This document shows positions 23,211-34,247 of a stretch of 64,000 nucleotides of DNA, piece by piece. Where the stretch lies: contig NC_054708.1 of the NCBI RefSeq assembly GCF_016097555.1, forward strand, positions 431,890-495,889, written 5' to 3'. A model generated the notes under the pieces. That model made no database searches and was not told the origin of the DNA. It saw only the letters and a list, made by a program, of their open reading frames with translations. The position numbers and the translations under genes are program-made. Position 1 is the stretch's first letter; the number at the start of each line of letters is the position of its first letter. This DNA is from Gigantopelta aegis. Lineage: Eukaryota > Mollusca > Gastropoda > Neomphalida > Peltospiridae.

Positions 23211-23699
23211 TGTGTGGCTCAACAGCAACAGCGGCAAACCGACAATCGACAGGAAACTGGAAAACAGTTTGTCATCAGGCGGAATGTCTGTATCAACCTC
23301 GGAGCGAGACATATCGTCGAAGGTTCCATGCGACTAATATATATACAGCAGCAAGGCAAACACGCATAGTCATATGAAGTAAGAACACCGTATCCTCAAC
23401 CACAGATGAAACTGGATCATCATGTGGAAATTCATCATAACGGCGCGCATAAGCTGACCAATGGACAGAAAGGCAGTCACTGGAGACGGAGACCATGAAA
23501 AGGCGCGTCGGAATCCCCCAGGAACCTGCAAGCGAACATCAGACGAAGATCGGTGACAACAGTCCATGAGACCCGTGATAGGCCATAAAGACTGACTGCG
23601 TGCACAGCTCCGGTGAGACGACTCACTGGTCATGAGAAGAGTATGAAGAATGCTAACCCGGTAAAACTGCTGAAGTCCCTTCCACAGTAGCCGCTGGCG

Positions 23700-24838
23700 A
23701 CGTAAACAGCAAAGTAAAGCCACAGGATAGAATGCATCCGGAACATCAAGACAGGCGAAGTCTAGATGGGGCCGGTAACAGTTGTCGCTGGAAACAGCAC
23801 TGAACCCGCCTTCTTTTTTTTCGTTTTCTTTTTAAAATCGCAGTAACCGTGAACAACGTCTTCTGCAACATCGTCGGTAGCACCGACCTGCAAAGTACCG
23901 GCTGTCAATGAACATCCGAAGCAATCATCGGTGTCGGGCCCATCTTGGAATGCGTCGGCGGATGTAGCTGAACCGAACCGAACCGAACCGTAAACGGTCC
24001 CGTCTGGAACCCTCAGAAACTGGAAGCCCCTTCAGCCAAAATCAGCGACGATAATCCATGGAGCCCGTGAAGATTTAATCACAACATCCTCTGGAGCTGC
24101 GTCGGTAGCAATCATGGGAACCAGTCCCTTCCGGGTAGGCGCCGGTGGCCGAGGTAGCGATGGTAGAAGCTCGTAACAACGGATAAACAGACCTTCATAG
24201 TCATATTATCCGCGGTATCTGTACTATCCACGACAGAACCGTGTGGTTCATTCTCAGGGAAGTCCCGCAAAAAGTACTTGAAGGTCATGGAGACCGTGAA
24301 CGGCCCTAACGGGAACCAGAGGGTGACCGTGAGACATGATTCTGTATACTTCGCGACCGATGACGGCGACTGGAATAAGCCGTAGATCGTGGAAACGGCT
24401 CCGTTCACAGCTGCGATGCCCAAAAACAGATGGAAGTAGATTGGCGATGATCCGCAGTGGAATCCCTAGGCAGTCGAGACACTGTAGCATCCGTTGGTGC
24501 GGTAGCCGTGGTCACCGCAGTAGACACTGGAATAGTAACCGGTACCGTCACAGTAGCCGTAGGTCTAGTAGTGGCTTGTAGCGAAGTTTCTTGAACCATA
24601 GTCGGCGTAGCTGGAGGGGAAGCCGCCGAAACAGAATCCGATTTCTTAGCCCGCTGAGCCAAGACCTTCAAATAGTTGTCAATTCAGCCGGTCCGAGAGG
24701 AAGACAGAGTAGACAACGTGACTCAACATCACAGGGTGACCGACACCCAGGACAGACGTCATGCGGGTCTCCTCCCGCCAGAAAGTTCCTGCATTTGGTA
24801 CAGGAACGCATAACTCTAGAAGAGCTAGTATCCGACAT
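23700..24838 (-). pseudogene. DIRS gag-like frame with a Cys-rich N-terminus
   Basis: Starts MSDTSSSRVMRSC at 24,838 and shows two C-x2-C pairs (CTKC and CPGC) separated by 15 residues, followed by more Cys (CDVESRCLLC). This fits the zinc-ribbon-like start of DIRS first proteins. A stop after about 55 codons (near 24,672) is followed in another frame by a Thr/Pro/Ala/Val-rich stretch (to about 24,405). Beyond that the frame is not traceable and the lower limit is approximate. Confidence 0.55.
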
Positions 24839-25112
24839 TCTCAACAATACTGTAATGAATAAGCAAACACATAAAAATGCACAAATCCAGTAAACAAATC
24901 AGACGCCAGTTTAAACCAGCACACATGACAAAAAAAATATATAAAGTGTAAATAACACTTAAAATAAAGTGATTACCACCAAATAATGGTATAATAGCAA
25001 GTAACAACATTAAAGAATGTGTCACCACAATAATCAAAACATAAACCAAAGTAATAAAACAGATGGCTCAGATTACGACAGAGCAAATAAAGAACGTCCG
25101 AACCGCTAGAAG

Positions 25113-25252
25113 CGAAGGAAAAAGAAGGAAGTTATAGTCTCGTGACCGGAACAGGAAGGGGTACACAGTGGAAGAATCTAAGCCATCCCATTGGCTGTTG
25201 GGATGTTCAAACCAGTCTACTAATCGTAGGGAATATGCACTAGTTATGAGGA
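25113..25252. repeat. DIRS inverted terminal repeat, high-coordinate copy
   Basis: Complement of 20,158-20,298. The unique outer edge runs to about 25,272 (GATGTTGAAAAGAAAT), and this edge is copied in the internal complementary region. Confidence 0.9.
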
Positions 25253-25353
25253 CAGGTGATGTTGAAAAGAAATAAATTTTCATATATGGCTTCAGTTTAC
25301 TGACATTTTCAATGGTTGGCTGTTGACAACAGCCACACACCCGCAGCCTTAGC

Positions 25354-25460
25354 AGGGCACAATATTTCACACGAACCGTCATTCTGTTTCGCGTGTCGGT
25401 TACACAAAATTTAATTTATGCGAACCACAAATCGGTTACGTCGGTCGTGACCTGTAGATG
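25354..25460. mobile_element. Diverged terminus of the 39.4-kb hAT5-like family
   Basis: CAGGGCACAATATTTCACACG followed by GTCGGTTACACAAAATTTAA and AAATCGGTTACG parallels the reverse complement of 40,140-40,246. No partner terminus was found nearby, so this is a fragment. Confidence 0.45.
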
Positions 25461-26438
25461 TTCAGAAATTAAAACTCGCAAACTTCACAATTACAGGAAA
25501 TTTATTCATGCAGACATACTACTAGTATTCCAGCAAATGTTTTACACTGATTTTTAGTACTTATTGCACGGCAAATCAGTAGACAACGGTATATTGCAAC
25601 TGTTGTAACTTGCAACCGAAGGCTCAGTATAGTAGTGAGCCGAAAGTTTTAAAGAAATGTGCACGGACCGCTAAGGTGCCTAAATTATCTACTGCTATTC
25701 TATCTCTAAAAGAATATATGTAGACATAATACATGATTGCCTATAATTTTACAAAGGTTGAAAACAGTTTTAACGTAAACAAAAATGCAAAAATGTCACA
25801 AAAGCTGAAAAATACTAAAGATAAAAAAAACAAAAAACCTTGTTCCCATTTTAGCCATAGATTTTGGTGCAGTTACAGTCAATGCTAGGTTCCATTTTGT
25901 CCAATGTTTACATTTGGAGCGTTTCATTCCAATGAGCAGAATGTTATCAGCGCATGCACATTTCGTGACCCAGTTGCACATATTCTCAAAGTTACTGGCG
26001 TATTGTCTTTCCAACACTTCAGAAATATTCATCACCCTTTGTAATATTTAGAACTTGGAACTGGTGACTTGGTCCTATCTATTAATGTTAGGTTTGACTG
26101 AATTTCCATGACAATGCTTTGACACACACCCCCAGTGACAGTCCCATATTTCTTAAACTTTAGGTGGCGTTTCGTTTTGTACACTATTGAATTGGTTAGA
26201 TGGACTTCTTTTCACTTTCTATTTTTGTTGAAGGACATAGTCTTTTTCTCCAAGTCTTTGTTGTAGACTTAAAACCCCAAAGTGTGAGACTGATATGGAC
26301 TGTATGGTGCCAAAAAAAACAATTTTTTTTTTTAAATATTTTGGGTACGTAGTTTTACCATAGAATTATTTTTGGGTACGTAATTTTACCCGTTTACCCT
26401 GCTAGCAGAAACACTTAAGTAATAATGTGCATAAATTA
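25461..26438. other. Non-coding stretch
   Basis: No gene supported. A duplicated phrase TTTTGGGTACGTA occurs twice near 26,338-26,385. Confidence 0.45.
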
Positions 26439-27626
26439 TATACTCTTCAAAAAAAGAAACGCAAAAGGGTACAAATGGGTTATAACTCCGATTTTATGTT
26501 TCCTACCGGTTCATGCTTTGTGAATATAAGGTCATTGCATGTCCCAAACACATTCCCACGGTTACATTCGATAAAACGCAGCTACTGTACAATAAAGTTC
26601 CAAAATGTGAATATTCGCAAAAACGCAGCCACGTGCAAACCATGTCACCACTGCACGTGCAACATGAACACCGACAGTATAAAAGTGCAGGGTGTTCGCT
26701 TGCCTGGCCTCTGTATCTGGCCGACAGTTGACAATCCAGGACATGCCACGTCTCAGTGAACCGCAGAGAAACAATGCCATCGGCCGACTAGACGCAGGCG
26801 AATCCAGAATGGCCGTTGCCAGGGCATTCCAGACTGTGGGACCGTTACCAGCAACATGGATCAACACGTGACCTCCCTAGATCCGGTCGACCATGGGTCA
26901 CTACCCCCGGGCAGGACCGCTACATCCGGGTACGCCACCTTCGGGAACGATTGACTACTGCCACCTCCACAGCCGCAGCAATACCAGGTTTGCGCAGGAT
27001 ATCCGACCAGACCGTACGGAACCGCCTACGTGAGGTAGGAATTCGTGCCAGACGTCCAGTTCGAGGTGTCATCTTAACACCACATGCACAGGGCTACATT
27101 GACCAGATCCTCCGGCCACACATCGTTCCAGTTATGGCCAACGCCAACGCAGTGTTCCAACATGACAACGCCAGGCCTCACACAGCACGGCTTTCCTACA
27201 GAACAATAACATTAATGTCCTTCCTTGGCCATCGATATCACCGGATTTGAACCCAATTGAGCATCTATGGGACGAGTTGGACCGACGCCTCCGACAGCGA
27301 CAACCACAGCCCCAGACCCTGCCCGAGCTGGCAGCAGCCTTGCAGGCCGAGTGGGCCACCATCCCCCGGGACGTCATCCGTACTCTGGTTGCTTCAATGG
27401 GCAGGCGGTGCCAGGCAGTTGTCAACACACGCGGAGGCCACACCCGGTATTGACTCCAGATGACCTTGACCTTGGTGGTGTGTCCTATCACTTACTCACA
27501 ATGGACTAGTGAATTGTGAACAATCCTGCAACATTTGGTAATTATCGGACTCACCATTCAATAATTAAATCAATTTTCCAAATGTTACGACAATGTGGTT
27601 TTGCGTTTCTTCTTTTGAAGAGTATA
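26439..27626 (+). mobile_element. Tc1-like transposon, internally deleted (family 1, copy 1)
   Basis: Inverted ends of about 28 bp (TATACTCTTCAAAA outward on each side, one mismatch) at TA sites enclose a broken transposase. Compared with copy 2 (34,248-35,651) it lacks about 24 bp in the helix-turn-helix part and a few hundred bp in the catalytic part, including the first catalytic Asp block. Confidence 0.9.
26743..27453 (+). pseudogene. Tc1-like transposase, deleted copy
   Basis: Starts MPRLSEPQRNNAIGRLDAGE and ends TRGGHTRY. The DNA-binding half (STRDLPRSGRP) is present but shifted in frame after a small deletion. After GVILTP the sequence jumps to QGYIDQILRPHIVP, so the segment with the first catalytic Asp is gone. 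The second block FQHDNARPHTA is present and the NPIE(H)LWDEL block follows in another frame. In this copy the spacing from Asp to Glu matches the DD34E layout of Tc1 elements. It cannot encode an active enzyme. Confidence 0.88.
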
Positions 27627-27714
27627 TATCGTTTCATGCGCATACCAGTCCAAAAGCTTTGTGCGAGCATTCCTTTAAAAGGTCATTTCTCAGTTTAGAA
27701 ATGTAAACATCCGT

Positions 27715-27870
27715 ATTGGGACATATTATTCACTATTAGAGCTTGTATTTCCTGATTTCAGCGTCAGAGACTCTTTGTTTCTCTGTTACAACTTTATTCA
27801 GATGGGATACAGGTTTGTAGATTAACCAAATTTAGTGTTTATTTTCACAGGTTCAAAAAGTCCGAACCAA
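27715..27870 (-). repeat. R1-related fragment, minus strand
   Basis: In reverse complement, ACTAAATTTGGTTAATCTAC followed by AAACCTGTATCC parallels 10,055-10,090 of R1 copy 1. Confidence 0.55.
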
Positions 27871-28598
27871 AATGTTAAAAACTATGAAAAATGCTCTCCT
27901 ACCTTTATTTTTCGTTAGATTTTACCCACATTTTGTCCAAACAGAAATCTTGAATAAACCATTACAATGATAGATTCCACATACTACATAACTATGTCAC
28001 CTATATCAACTTCGCTGATATCGCATAGGGCAAAAAGCATGTAATTTTATATTAATTATGTCACATACTCTGGAGGCTTTCACCCCTATTGAAGAGTATT
28101 CCATAAAAAGAAAAAGAAAAAAAAGGGCAGACGGCAGAAAACTGCATGTAGTTTGCCCTATGCTTTCTCAGGGAAGTCGATACTGGCGACATCGTTAGTC
28201 TTATAATAGTTATATGTGGAATTGGTGTCACTGTAAAGGTAGGAGAGTAATTTATTGTAGTTGTTAACAATTTGGTTCGGACTTTAGGGTCTGTGACCAA
28301 CATGGGAGTTAATATGGAATCACATTCAGTCATAAGGGACCAAAACCTTACCGGCTCTGTATAGGACGTTCCTACACAGCATGGTTCTGCACAGGACGGT
28401 CTATAGTATATGGGTTAATTTTTTTAAGATGGACATATTTGTGACCAAAAAGTGAATACTAAAAAAAATTCAGTTTTCTATTGTTCTTTCTTTATTAGTT
28501 ATTAATATATTACTGGTTTTGATGTTTGCTATCAAGCAGTGCTGTTGATAAGGGACAACCTAGTAAATTTCCAGTAGTAAGAGGCTCATGGTAGTACA
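27871..28598. other. Non-coding stretch with a dispersed motif
   Basis: Near 28,355-28,400 lies GCTCTGTATAGGACGTTCC with GGACGGTCTA, a motif that recurs at 31.5, 31.66, 32.6 and 36.55 kb. No gene. Confidence 0.5.
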
Positions 28599-30952
28599 CA
28601 CTCAACTCCGTTACATGTTAAAAATTTAAGGAAATAAGTCTTCTAATTTGTAAAAAAGTTCTAAGTAACTGATTACCTAGAAGCAAATTTAATTAGGATA
28701 TCAAGTTGCTACCATGAACTGATCTAAACGGATGTACTAGTGATGTAAGGAATGTTTTTTTCTTGCAAAGAGAAAAAAATGGCAGTATGGCTTACTTTTG
28801 TTTCTTATAAGCTTACTTTTGTTTCTTATAAGAGTACAAACAGGCACATGTTAACTTTTATATTATTAAAAAATGGAACAGTTTGTTAAGTGCGTGGTAG
28901 TGGGTACGGGGTCTTATTGTGAAGTCATCATTATTTCATAGGAAATGGCATGTTTCAATTTTGAACGGTGTTCATAATAAAAAAATTAACGGAGGTGTGG
29001 ATATTTTGCATGTTATGTCTTGTTTGGGATACAGGTTTTCAATTTATAAAAACAAAATGTCTAATATGTTTTAAAAGCACGAGCCATTATTATAAAGGTG
29101 GAACACGGTTCTCCAGATTAATAATAACACAAGTATCTCACTTTCTTTGAATAACTGAAGTTCATTATGTTCAAGAATCTCTTTGTATTGCATATTATAT
29201 AATCACGGCTACTATCAGACGTCTTTGGTATTTGAAACACTAATTCAAAACAGCATTTAACAACCTTATTAAACAACAACACACGAACATCAAAATCTGG
29301 TAAATGATAGAACATGTGAACTTTGAACGAACTAACATTTAGTAAGAACAAATAAAATTCAGCAACAAGTAATAAGCAAATTTTATAAACCGTCAATCCT
29401 CTCGTGAACCGCTTTCCAAATGTTTTTCGGCACTTGAGCTAATTTTCTCTATGGAATCTTTAGTTTTCCTGTGAGTTTCTCATCTGTTTCTGTTAATAAA
29501 ACTTCATGTGTTACACATTTCTTCAGCCTGTATTTATTCACAATTTTTCCAGATATCAGATTTGCTACTGTTCTAGGATCTTCATGTTTACTAAGCTTTA
29601 GTTCTTCCCTCAATTCATGTACAATGCTAAACTGGGTTAGCAGCTCCCTACGAGCAACTGGGGGCATCTTATTTTCTCTAATAATTTTATCTACTCTACT
29701 CCTTGGACTGTTTGTTACTGTATCATTTTCTCCTGTGATGGGTTTGGTGTTTTGGTTTTTTTAGTCTGTGTAATCGTTTCCTGTATTTTTGTTTTCTAAA
29801 TTCAAATATAATTTTTACTAGATCTCTATATGCTTTTGCTCTATCCCTACGGACTCAACTTCTCCCAATTTTCCTTCTTCCATCTGAATGTGTCCCAGCA
29901 ATTATACTGTCATGAGGAGACTGGTGGTGAGCTGGCCACAATAAATGCTTTCACTTTCATTTGGTGCAGTTTTTTTGCTTTGTGAAGGTGGTAAGCATTT
30001 CTCCATTTCTTTTGTTGTTCTTATTTATCCCTCTCTGTCAAGTCATCTATTGTTTTCCCTTTCTTTTGTTCAGTTCTCTACTTCCATCTTTCTTTATTTA
30101 AATATTCAACATGTTTTTCTTTGTTATTTTGTATTTTTTCACAATATCGTCTCATTCTCTCCTTGGCTGAGAGTGGCATTGTTTAATGTCTCACAGAATG
30201 CTGAAAAAGACAATGTGACTGTCATTAGGGCCTAAAAATATTTACATTTTTCCATTACAAGGTGTGTAAAATGTTCATTTAGTAGGTCGTATCTATCCTA
30301 AAATAACTGGTATAGTAACAAAATTATTCTGGGTACACAAGTTGTCTAAATTATGGTAGCCGAAGCTTGAAAACAGGAAACATCACAGACGCTTAGTTCG
30401 TGGTGAGTTGTAAGGACTCGTCCTCCACAAATTGTTCCTTTAGTGCAGTACAGCATATTTTGTGGCCAGTAATGTGTAAAATAACTTATTGGTCATGATT
30501 AGATACATGAATGTTATCAAATAAAGATATGTGTTTTCAGTTCTGTTAACTCAACACCGTTACGGTATGCACAAGAGTAACGGTGTTGAGGTAACGGAGT
30601 TGAGGGACATCGTCAAGTAAGGGGAATAACCGTCTCCGATTTGCATTTCACACTACTTCATCAGGTTGGTTTAATTAACAAAATGACTACACATCTGTTG
30701 TAAAATTCTGTACCTTAAGAAAAGCATATCTATTGTATTACAGCCTGAACGGTGTTGAGGATGAGAAAACCTACTTATTCACTCTATACTTGTATAGTAC
30801 AACTAACTTACCTCCATGGAAGAAATCTGTAGCAAAAATGCTGCCATCATAACTTTCCTGCCAAAACACATGTAATGACATCATTTCCTCTGACATCAGT
30901 CTGTAATAGACTTGCTAATGGTTAAAACATGTTATTGTAACGGAGTTGAGTG
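28599..30952. mobile_element. Candidate transposon bounded by inverted CTCAACTCCGTTAC motifs
   Basis: The left edge CACTCAACTCCGTTAC (28,599-28,614) is repeated in inverted orientation at 30,937-30,952, and CATGTT follows on the inner side of both. Further copies of CTCAACWCCGTTAC lie just inside the right end: 30,550 (direct), 30,577 and 30,591 (inverted), and 30,747 (partial). Between them is the decayed minus-strand gene at 29,449-30,179. Terminal plus subterminal repeats around a gene suggest a DNA transposon, but no target duplication is evident and the link is inference. Confidence 0.5.
29449..30179 (-). pseudogene. Decayed gene of an uncharacterised basic protein
   Basis: Reads MPLSAKERMRRYCEKIQ from 30,179, then KEKHVEYLNKERW, stop, KKGKTIDDLTERDK, stop, QQKKWRNAYH. 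After frame changes come RRDRAKAYRDLVK and YRKRLHRLKK, then SPRSRVDKIIRENK, VARRELLTQFSIVHELREEL and a tail with KYRLKKC. The pattern of a basic start, a Lys/Arg coiled middle and an 'SPRSRVDK' C-terminal module matches my memory of multi-copy uncharacterised proteins in aquatic animals. That resemblance is recalled, not checked. At least two stops and two frameshifts make it non-functional. Its position inside the inverted motifs suggests it is the element's own gene. Confidence 0.6.
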
Positions 30953-31379
30953 GAAATTGTGTGACACCCTTTTAAGTTGTTAATTTTAAAACTATTGGGA
31001 GGTTTTGATTACTAGGATATATATTGGTTATTTGTTTTCATATCAAAACTACTAATTTAATCTCTTTAGTTTTTTGGTTATTACGGTATCACTTTGGGAC
31101 ATGCTTAAAAAGTGGTTTTTTCATGGATGTTAATAATTTATTTGGCTTTTATTTATGGTTAAATGGATATTTTAGAGAATTTTATTGTGTAATAAATCAA
31201 ATAATTACCGGTTTATAAGTTTTAAGTGAGTTTGGTGAAAACCAAGCTGTATTTCGTGTTAAAATTATCAGTGGGACAGATCTGTGAACAAAATATACCT
31301 TTAAAAAAATATAACCCATATGTTGCAGTAAATGGTTACCAGTTGACATTTGTCTAAATGTGTACTGAGATATGAGGGG
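30953..31379. other. AT-rich non-coding stretch
   Basis: Nothing supported. Confidence 0.45.
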
Positions 31380-31800
31380 GAAAAGTCAATAATAATAAAG
31401 AAAATATATGTATATTGTGGATAATACTCAATAAAATATATATGTGTATATGTATATCGTGTGCACGTGTACGTGTATTAAAAAATATATATAGTGATGA
31501 CAGCTCTATACAGGACATTCCTACACAGGGCGGTCTAGTATTGTATATAAAGAAAATATATGTATATTTGGGATAATACTCAACAACAACAAAATATATA
31601 CAAAATGTATATATATACAATGTGTGCGTGTGCGAGTATTAAAAAATACATATAGTGACGGCGGCTCTGTACAGGACGTTCCTACACAGGGCGGTCTAGT
31701 ATTTTATATACTTCGATATGGTGGAAAACACATTAACAGTAAAGGGAATAAATATATATTTTGTATATAAAGAAAATATATGTATATTTTGGATAATACT
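31380..31800. repeat. Tandem copies of an AT-rich unit with a GC-rich core
   Basis: Two to three copies of a unit of about 160 bp: AATAAAGAAAATATATGTAT, an alternating TATA/TGTG tract, then CAGGACRTTCCTACACAGGG and CGGTCTAGTAT. Confidence 0.7.
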
Positions 31801-32439
31801 CGAAAAAAGAAGAAGAATACAGTCAAATCCACTTAATTGCATAGCCCCGGTGCATGTCAAATTTATGCCAATAACCAATTATCTGACAGAGACCCACTTT
31901 CATATTATACCCAACGGTAAACTTTACAAATGCCTTGTGGACAGTCTATCTTACTCTTAACTGCAGAACATTGTCTGAATGCCAATACATGTATGTGTTT
32001 CATTTGTTTATATATGTATTTTAAAATAATAATAAATAAAATAACAGTATAAATGTTGTAAGATCAAATATTTTTAATTCTGCATTGTTACAAATCTGCA
32101 GGTGTGTTTATTGATGCCATGTCTAGCTACTAATATTCATGTTGCAGTTTGTTGCACAGCTTTTCCAGTTCACACCTATTGTTCTGAGGGGTGTTGAGTA
32201 GTGAAACTGTGTTACTTGGCAGAGCGCATTGCTATAAGCACTACGACGAGTCTTGTTGCACGAGATGTCAACTTGGACATCACCTGTTCTAGTAACCGCT
32301 TTTACTTTTTTCTTCTTTTAACATTAGTTTTTAATCAACATAAAACATTCTGCTTTATTCTCTGTGCAATTACAATTGTTTCTGGTAAAATATTAAAGGT
32401 TTGTGGAACATTATATGCTGGAATTTTCTAGATTGAATG
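31801..32439. other. Non-coding stretch
   Basis: No supported gene. Confidence 0.4.
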
Positions 32440-32720
32440 GTTACCAGTTGTTTGTCTACATGTGTACTGAGATATGAGGGTGGAAGACAGTAATAATAAA
32501 GAAAATATATGTATATTGTCGATAATAATCAATAAAATATATATGTGCATATGTATAACACGTGCGTGCGAGTATCAATATATATATATATAGTGATGAC
32601 GGCTCTATACAGGACGTTCCTACACAGGGCGGTCTAGTATTTTATATACTTAGATATGGTGAAAAACACATTAACAGTAAAGGTAATAAATATATATTTT
32701 GTATAGTACTCAATGCGTTC
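32440..32720. repeat. Further copy of the AT-rich unit with a GC-rich core
   Basis: Carries the same phrases as 31,380-31,800, including the ACATTAACAGTAAAGG segment found at 31,729. Confidence 0.7.
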
Positions 32721-32909
32721 GTGTTGACACTGTATAAAAACGTGTTCATGGGTACACTTTGCCGCATAAAAACTCAACTTTGCCAACCAATTTTTTTTAA
32801 TGTACTTTTCCCAATTAGATAGACACCAAGAAAAATGCAACAAAACACATTTTGATATTTAAAATATTACTTTACTGTTAAAACAAACTGATACGTAATT
32901 TCAAGCCAC

Positions 32910-33371
32910 TCAGAAATCCGCAAACACTCTCCGTATTTTAAAAAAGTACTTTCTGGTTCCTTTCTTGTTGAAATGAATGCCATCTTTGTGAAACTCAGCC
33001 GGGTATTGGATGTTCAGACCAATCACGTTTTCCAAACATCTTCCTGAGCTGTCTGTTGATGGAATTTCTCTGCTTAATATACGCTCTTGAGGTAAGCCCG
33101 GGAGATTTCTCAAAGTTACCTCGTCTGCTAATCTCCGAGACGTTTGAATGATTGTTCTACTGCACACAGTTTATCGAATATATCTTTTGGTGAACTGCAT
33201 AACATCAGGCTGAAATTGCTCAACATCCTCCATCATTCCATTACGGATGTTATCCGTTCTTAGTCATCCACGCCCAAAGAAACGGAACTCGCTTGCGATC
33301 CTCAGATCTCCTGAACAAAACTGCTCCAGTCTTCTTACGTAGCTGCTTCTAAACAAAACGATTTTGGCCAT
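32910..33371 (-). pseudogene. SGNH-hydrolase-like remnant
   Basis: From ATG at 33,371 it reads MAKIVLFRSSYVRRLEQF, then EFRFFGRG, a stop, LRTDNIRNGMMEDVEQFQPD, then a stop after YIR. In the last part it ends FHKDGIHFNKKGTRKYF. The opening strand with Ser-Ser-Tyr, the middle 'QPDV' and the closing D-G-x-H motif correspond to the first and last blocks of SGNH/GDSL hydrolases. Such domains occur in some retroelement-linked mollusc proteins (recalled, not checked). Two stops and a missing central block mean it is inactive. Where the Gly before the catalytic Ser is expected, an Arg is seen. Confidence 0.5.
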
Positions 33372-33827
33372 TTCTAAGTATATATTATCGATCTCAAAAC
33401 GTGTTCTCTATAAAAGGTTTAAAAGGTAGTAGCAAGCCAAGTCTTTGTTACTCTTTTATGTATTTCAGTTTCATTATTTTGTGTTGTCACAAGCAGTAGC
33501 ATGATGCCACATAAAATTTGTACACATGTATTAAGTCGGCCCTGTATTCTGTCAACACATCACAATAAAACTGCTTGTACATATTCACTTGTGGTTAAGT
33601 GGTTAATTGGTTGTTTATTCAAGTTAATTATAATCTGTTGGTATGTGACACTGTCTGACGTAAGTACTATAGTACACCATTATGTATGAACATGAATACA
33701 ATTAACCATCATGAAGATGTACTTGTGCCACCTGGAATCCTGAGAGTTTTCTTATACTTGTAGAACTATGTCTCCGTTAATAGATTGAGTTATAAATAAA
33801 GACATACTGGTATATCTTCAATTTAAA
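33372..33827. other. Non-coding stretch
   Basis: No supported gene. Confidence 0.4.
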
Positions 33828-34045
33828 TGCTACGTGTGTATATATGTATATAGATATAAATATATAGGTATAGATATAAAGGTCTGTATTGTGTTTGAAG
33901 TACCGTTATGCTACCTGTGTATATATGTATATAGATATAAATATATAGGTATAGATATAAAGGTCTGTATTGTGTTTAAGTAAGTACTGTTATGCTAAGT
34001 GTGTATATAAGTATATAGATATAAATATAGGTATAGGTATGTATT
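33828..34045. repeat. About 85-bp tandem repeat, 2.5 copies
   Basis: Units share TGTGTATATATGTATATAG, ATAAATATATAGGTATAGAT and GGTCTGTATTGTGTTT. A similar phrase resumes at 35,652, directly beyond the outer end of the Tc1-like element, so that element appears to have inserted in this array. Confidence 0.8.
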
Positions 34046-34247
34046 GTTTGATGAAATGAATACTCAGGTGTAGCAATTGGGAATAAATATTGTTTAAATC
34101 ATATCTTTAATTAACTTCTAGGTTTACAAATGTGAGCTTTTAATCTCTCAAGCTATACTTGTCCAGCATTCGATGAGAGAACACGTTTCCCAGTACTTTT
34201 TTTTACCTTTTAAAAAGGTTTTTCTAATGGGTTTTTCGTGTTTTTTA

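Larger units (their letters stand above)
20124..25272 (-). mobile_element. DIRS-type tyrosine-recombinase retrotransposon, near full length, inactivated
   Basis: About 5.15 kb read on the minus strand. Order from its 5' end: a gag-like frame (from 24,838), RT, RNase H, tyrosine recombinase. Inverted terminal repeats lie at 20,158-20,298 and 25,113-25,252 (shared TATTCCCTACGATTAGTAGA and AACAGCCAATGGGATGGCTT). An internal complementary region at 20,353-20,439 is complementary to the outer edges of both termini joined together. This arrangement, together with a tyrosine recombinase instead of a DDE integrase, defines the DIRS group. Each protein domain has stops or frameshifts, so the copy is dead. 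The outer limits are uncertain by several bases. Confidence 0.92.

Noticed and set aside
23118..24893. Plus-strand frames inside the DIRS element
   Set aside because: They are antisense to the element's genes and resemble nothing. The minus strand carries the recognisable domains.
27132..27491. 119-codon frame on the minus strand and overlapping plus-strand frames
   Set aside because: These are antisense and shifted readings of the Tc1-like transposase.
30004..30235. Plus-strand hydrophobic frame
   Set aside because: It is the reverse strand of the decayed basic-protein gene; Lys/Glu codons read backwards give Phe/Leu.
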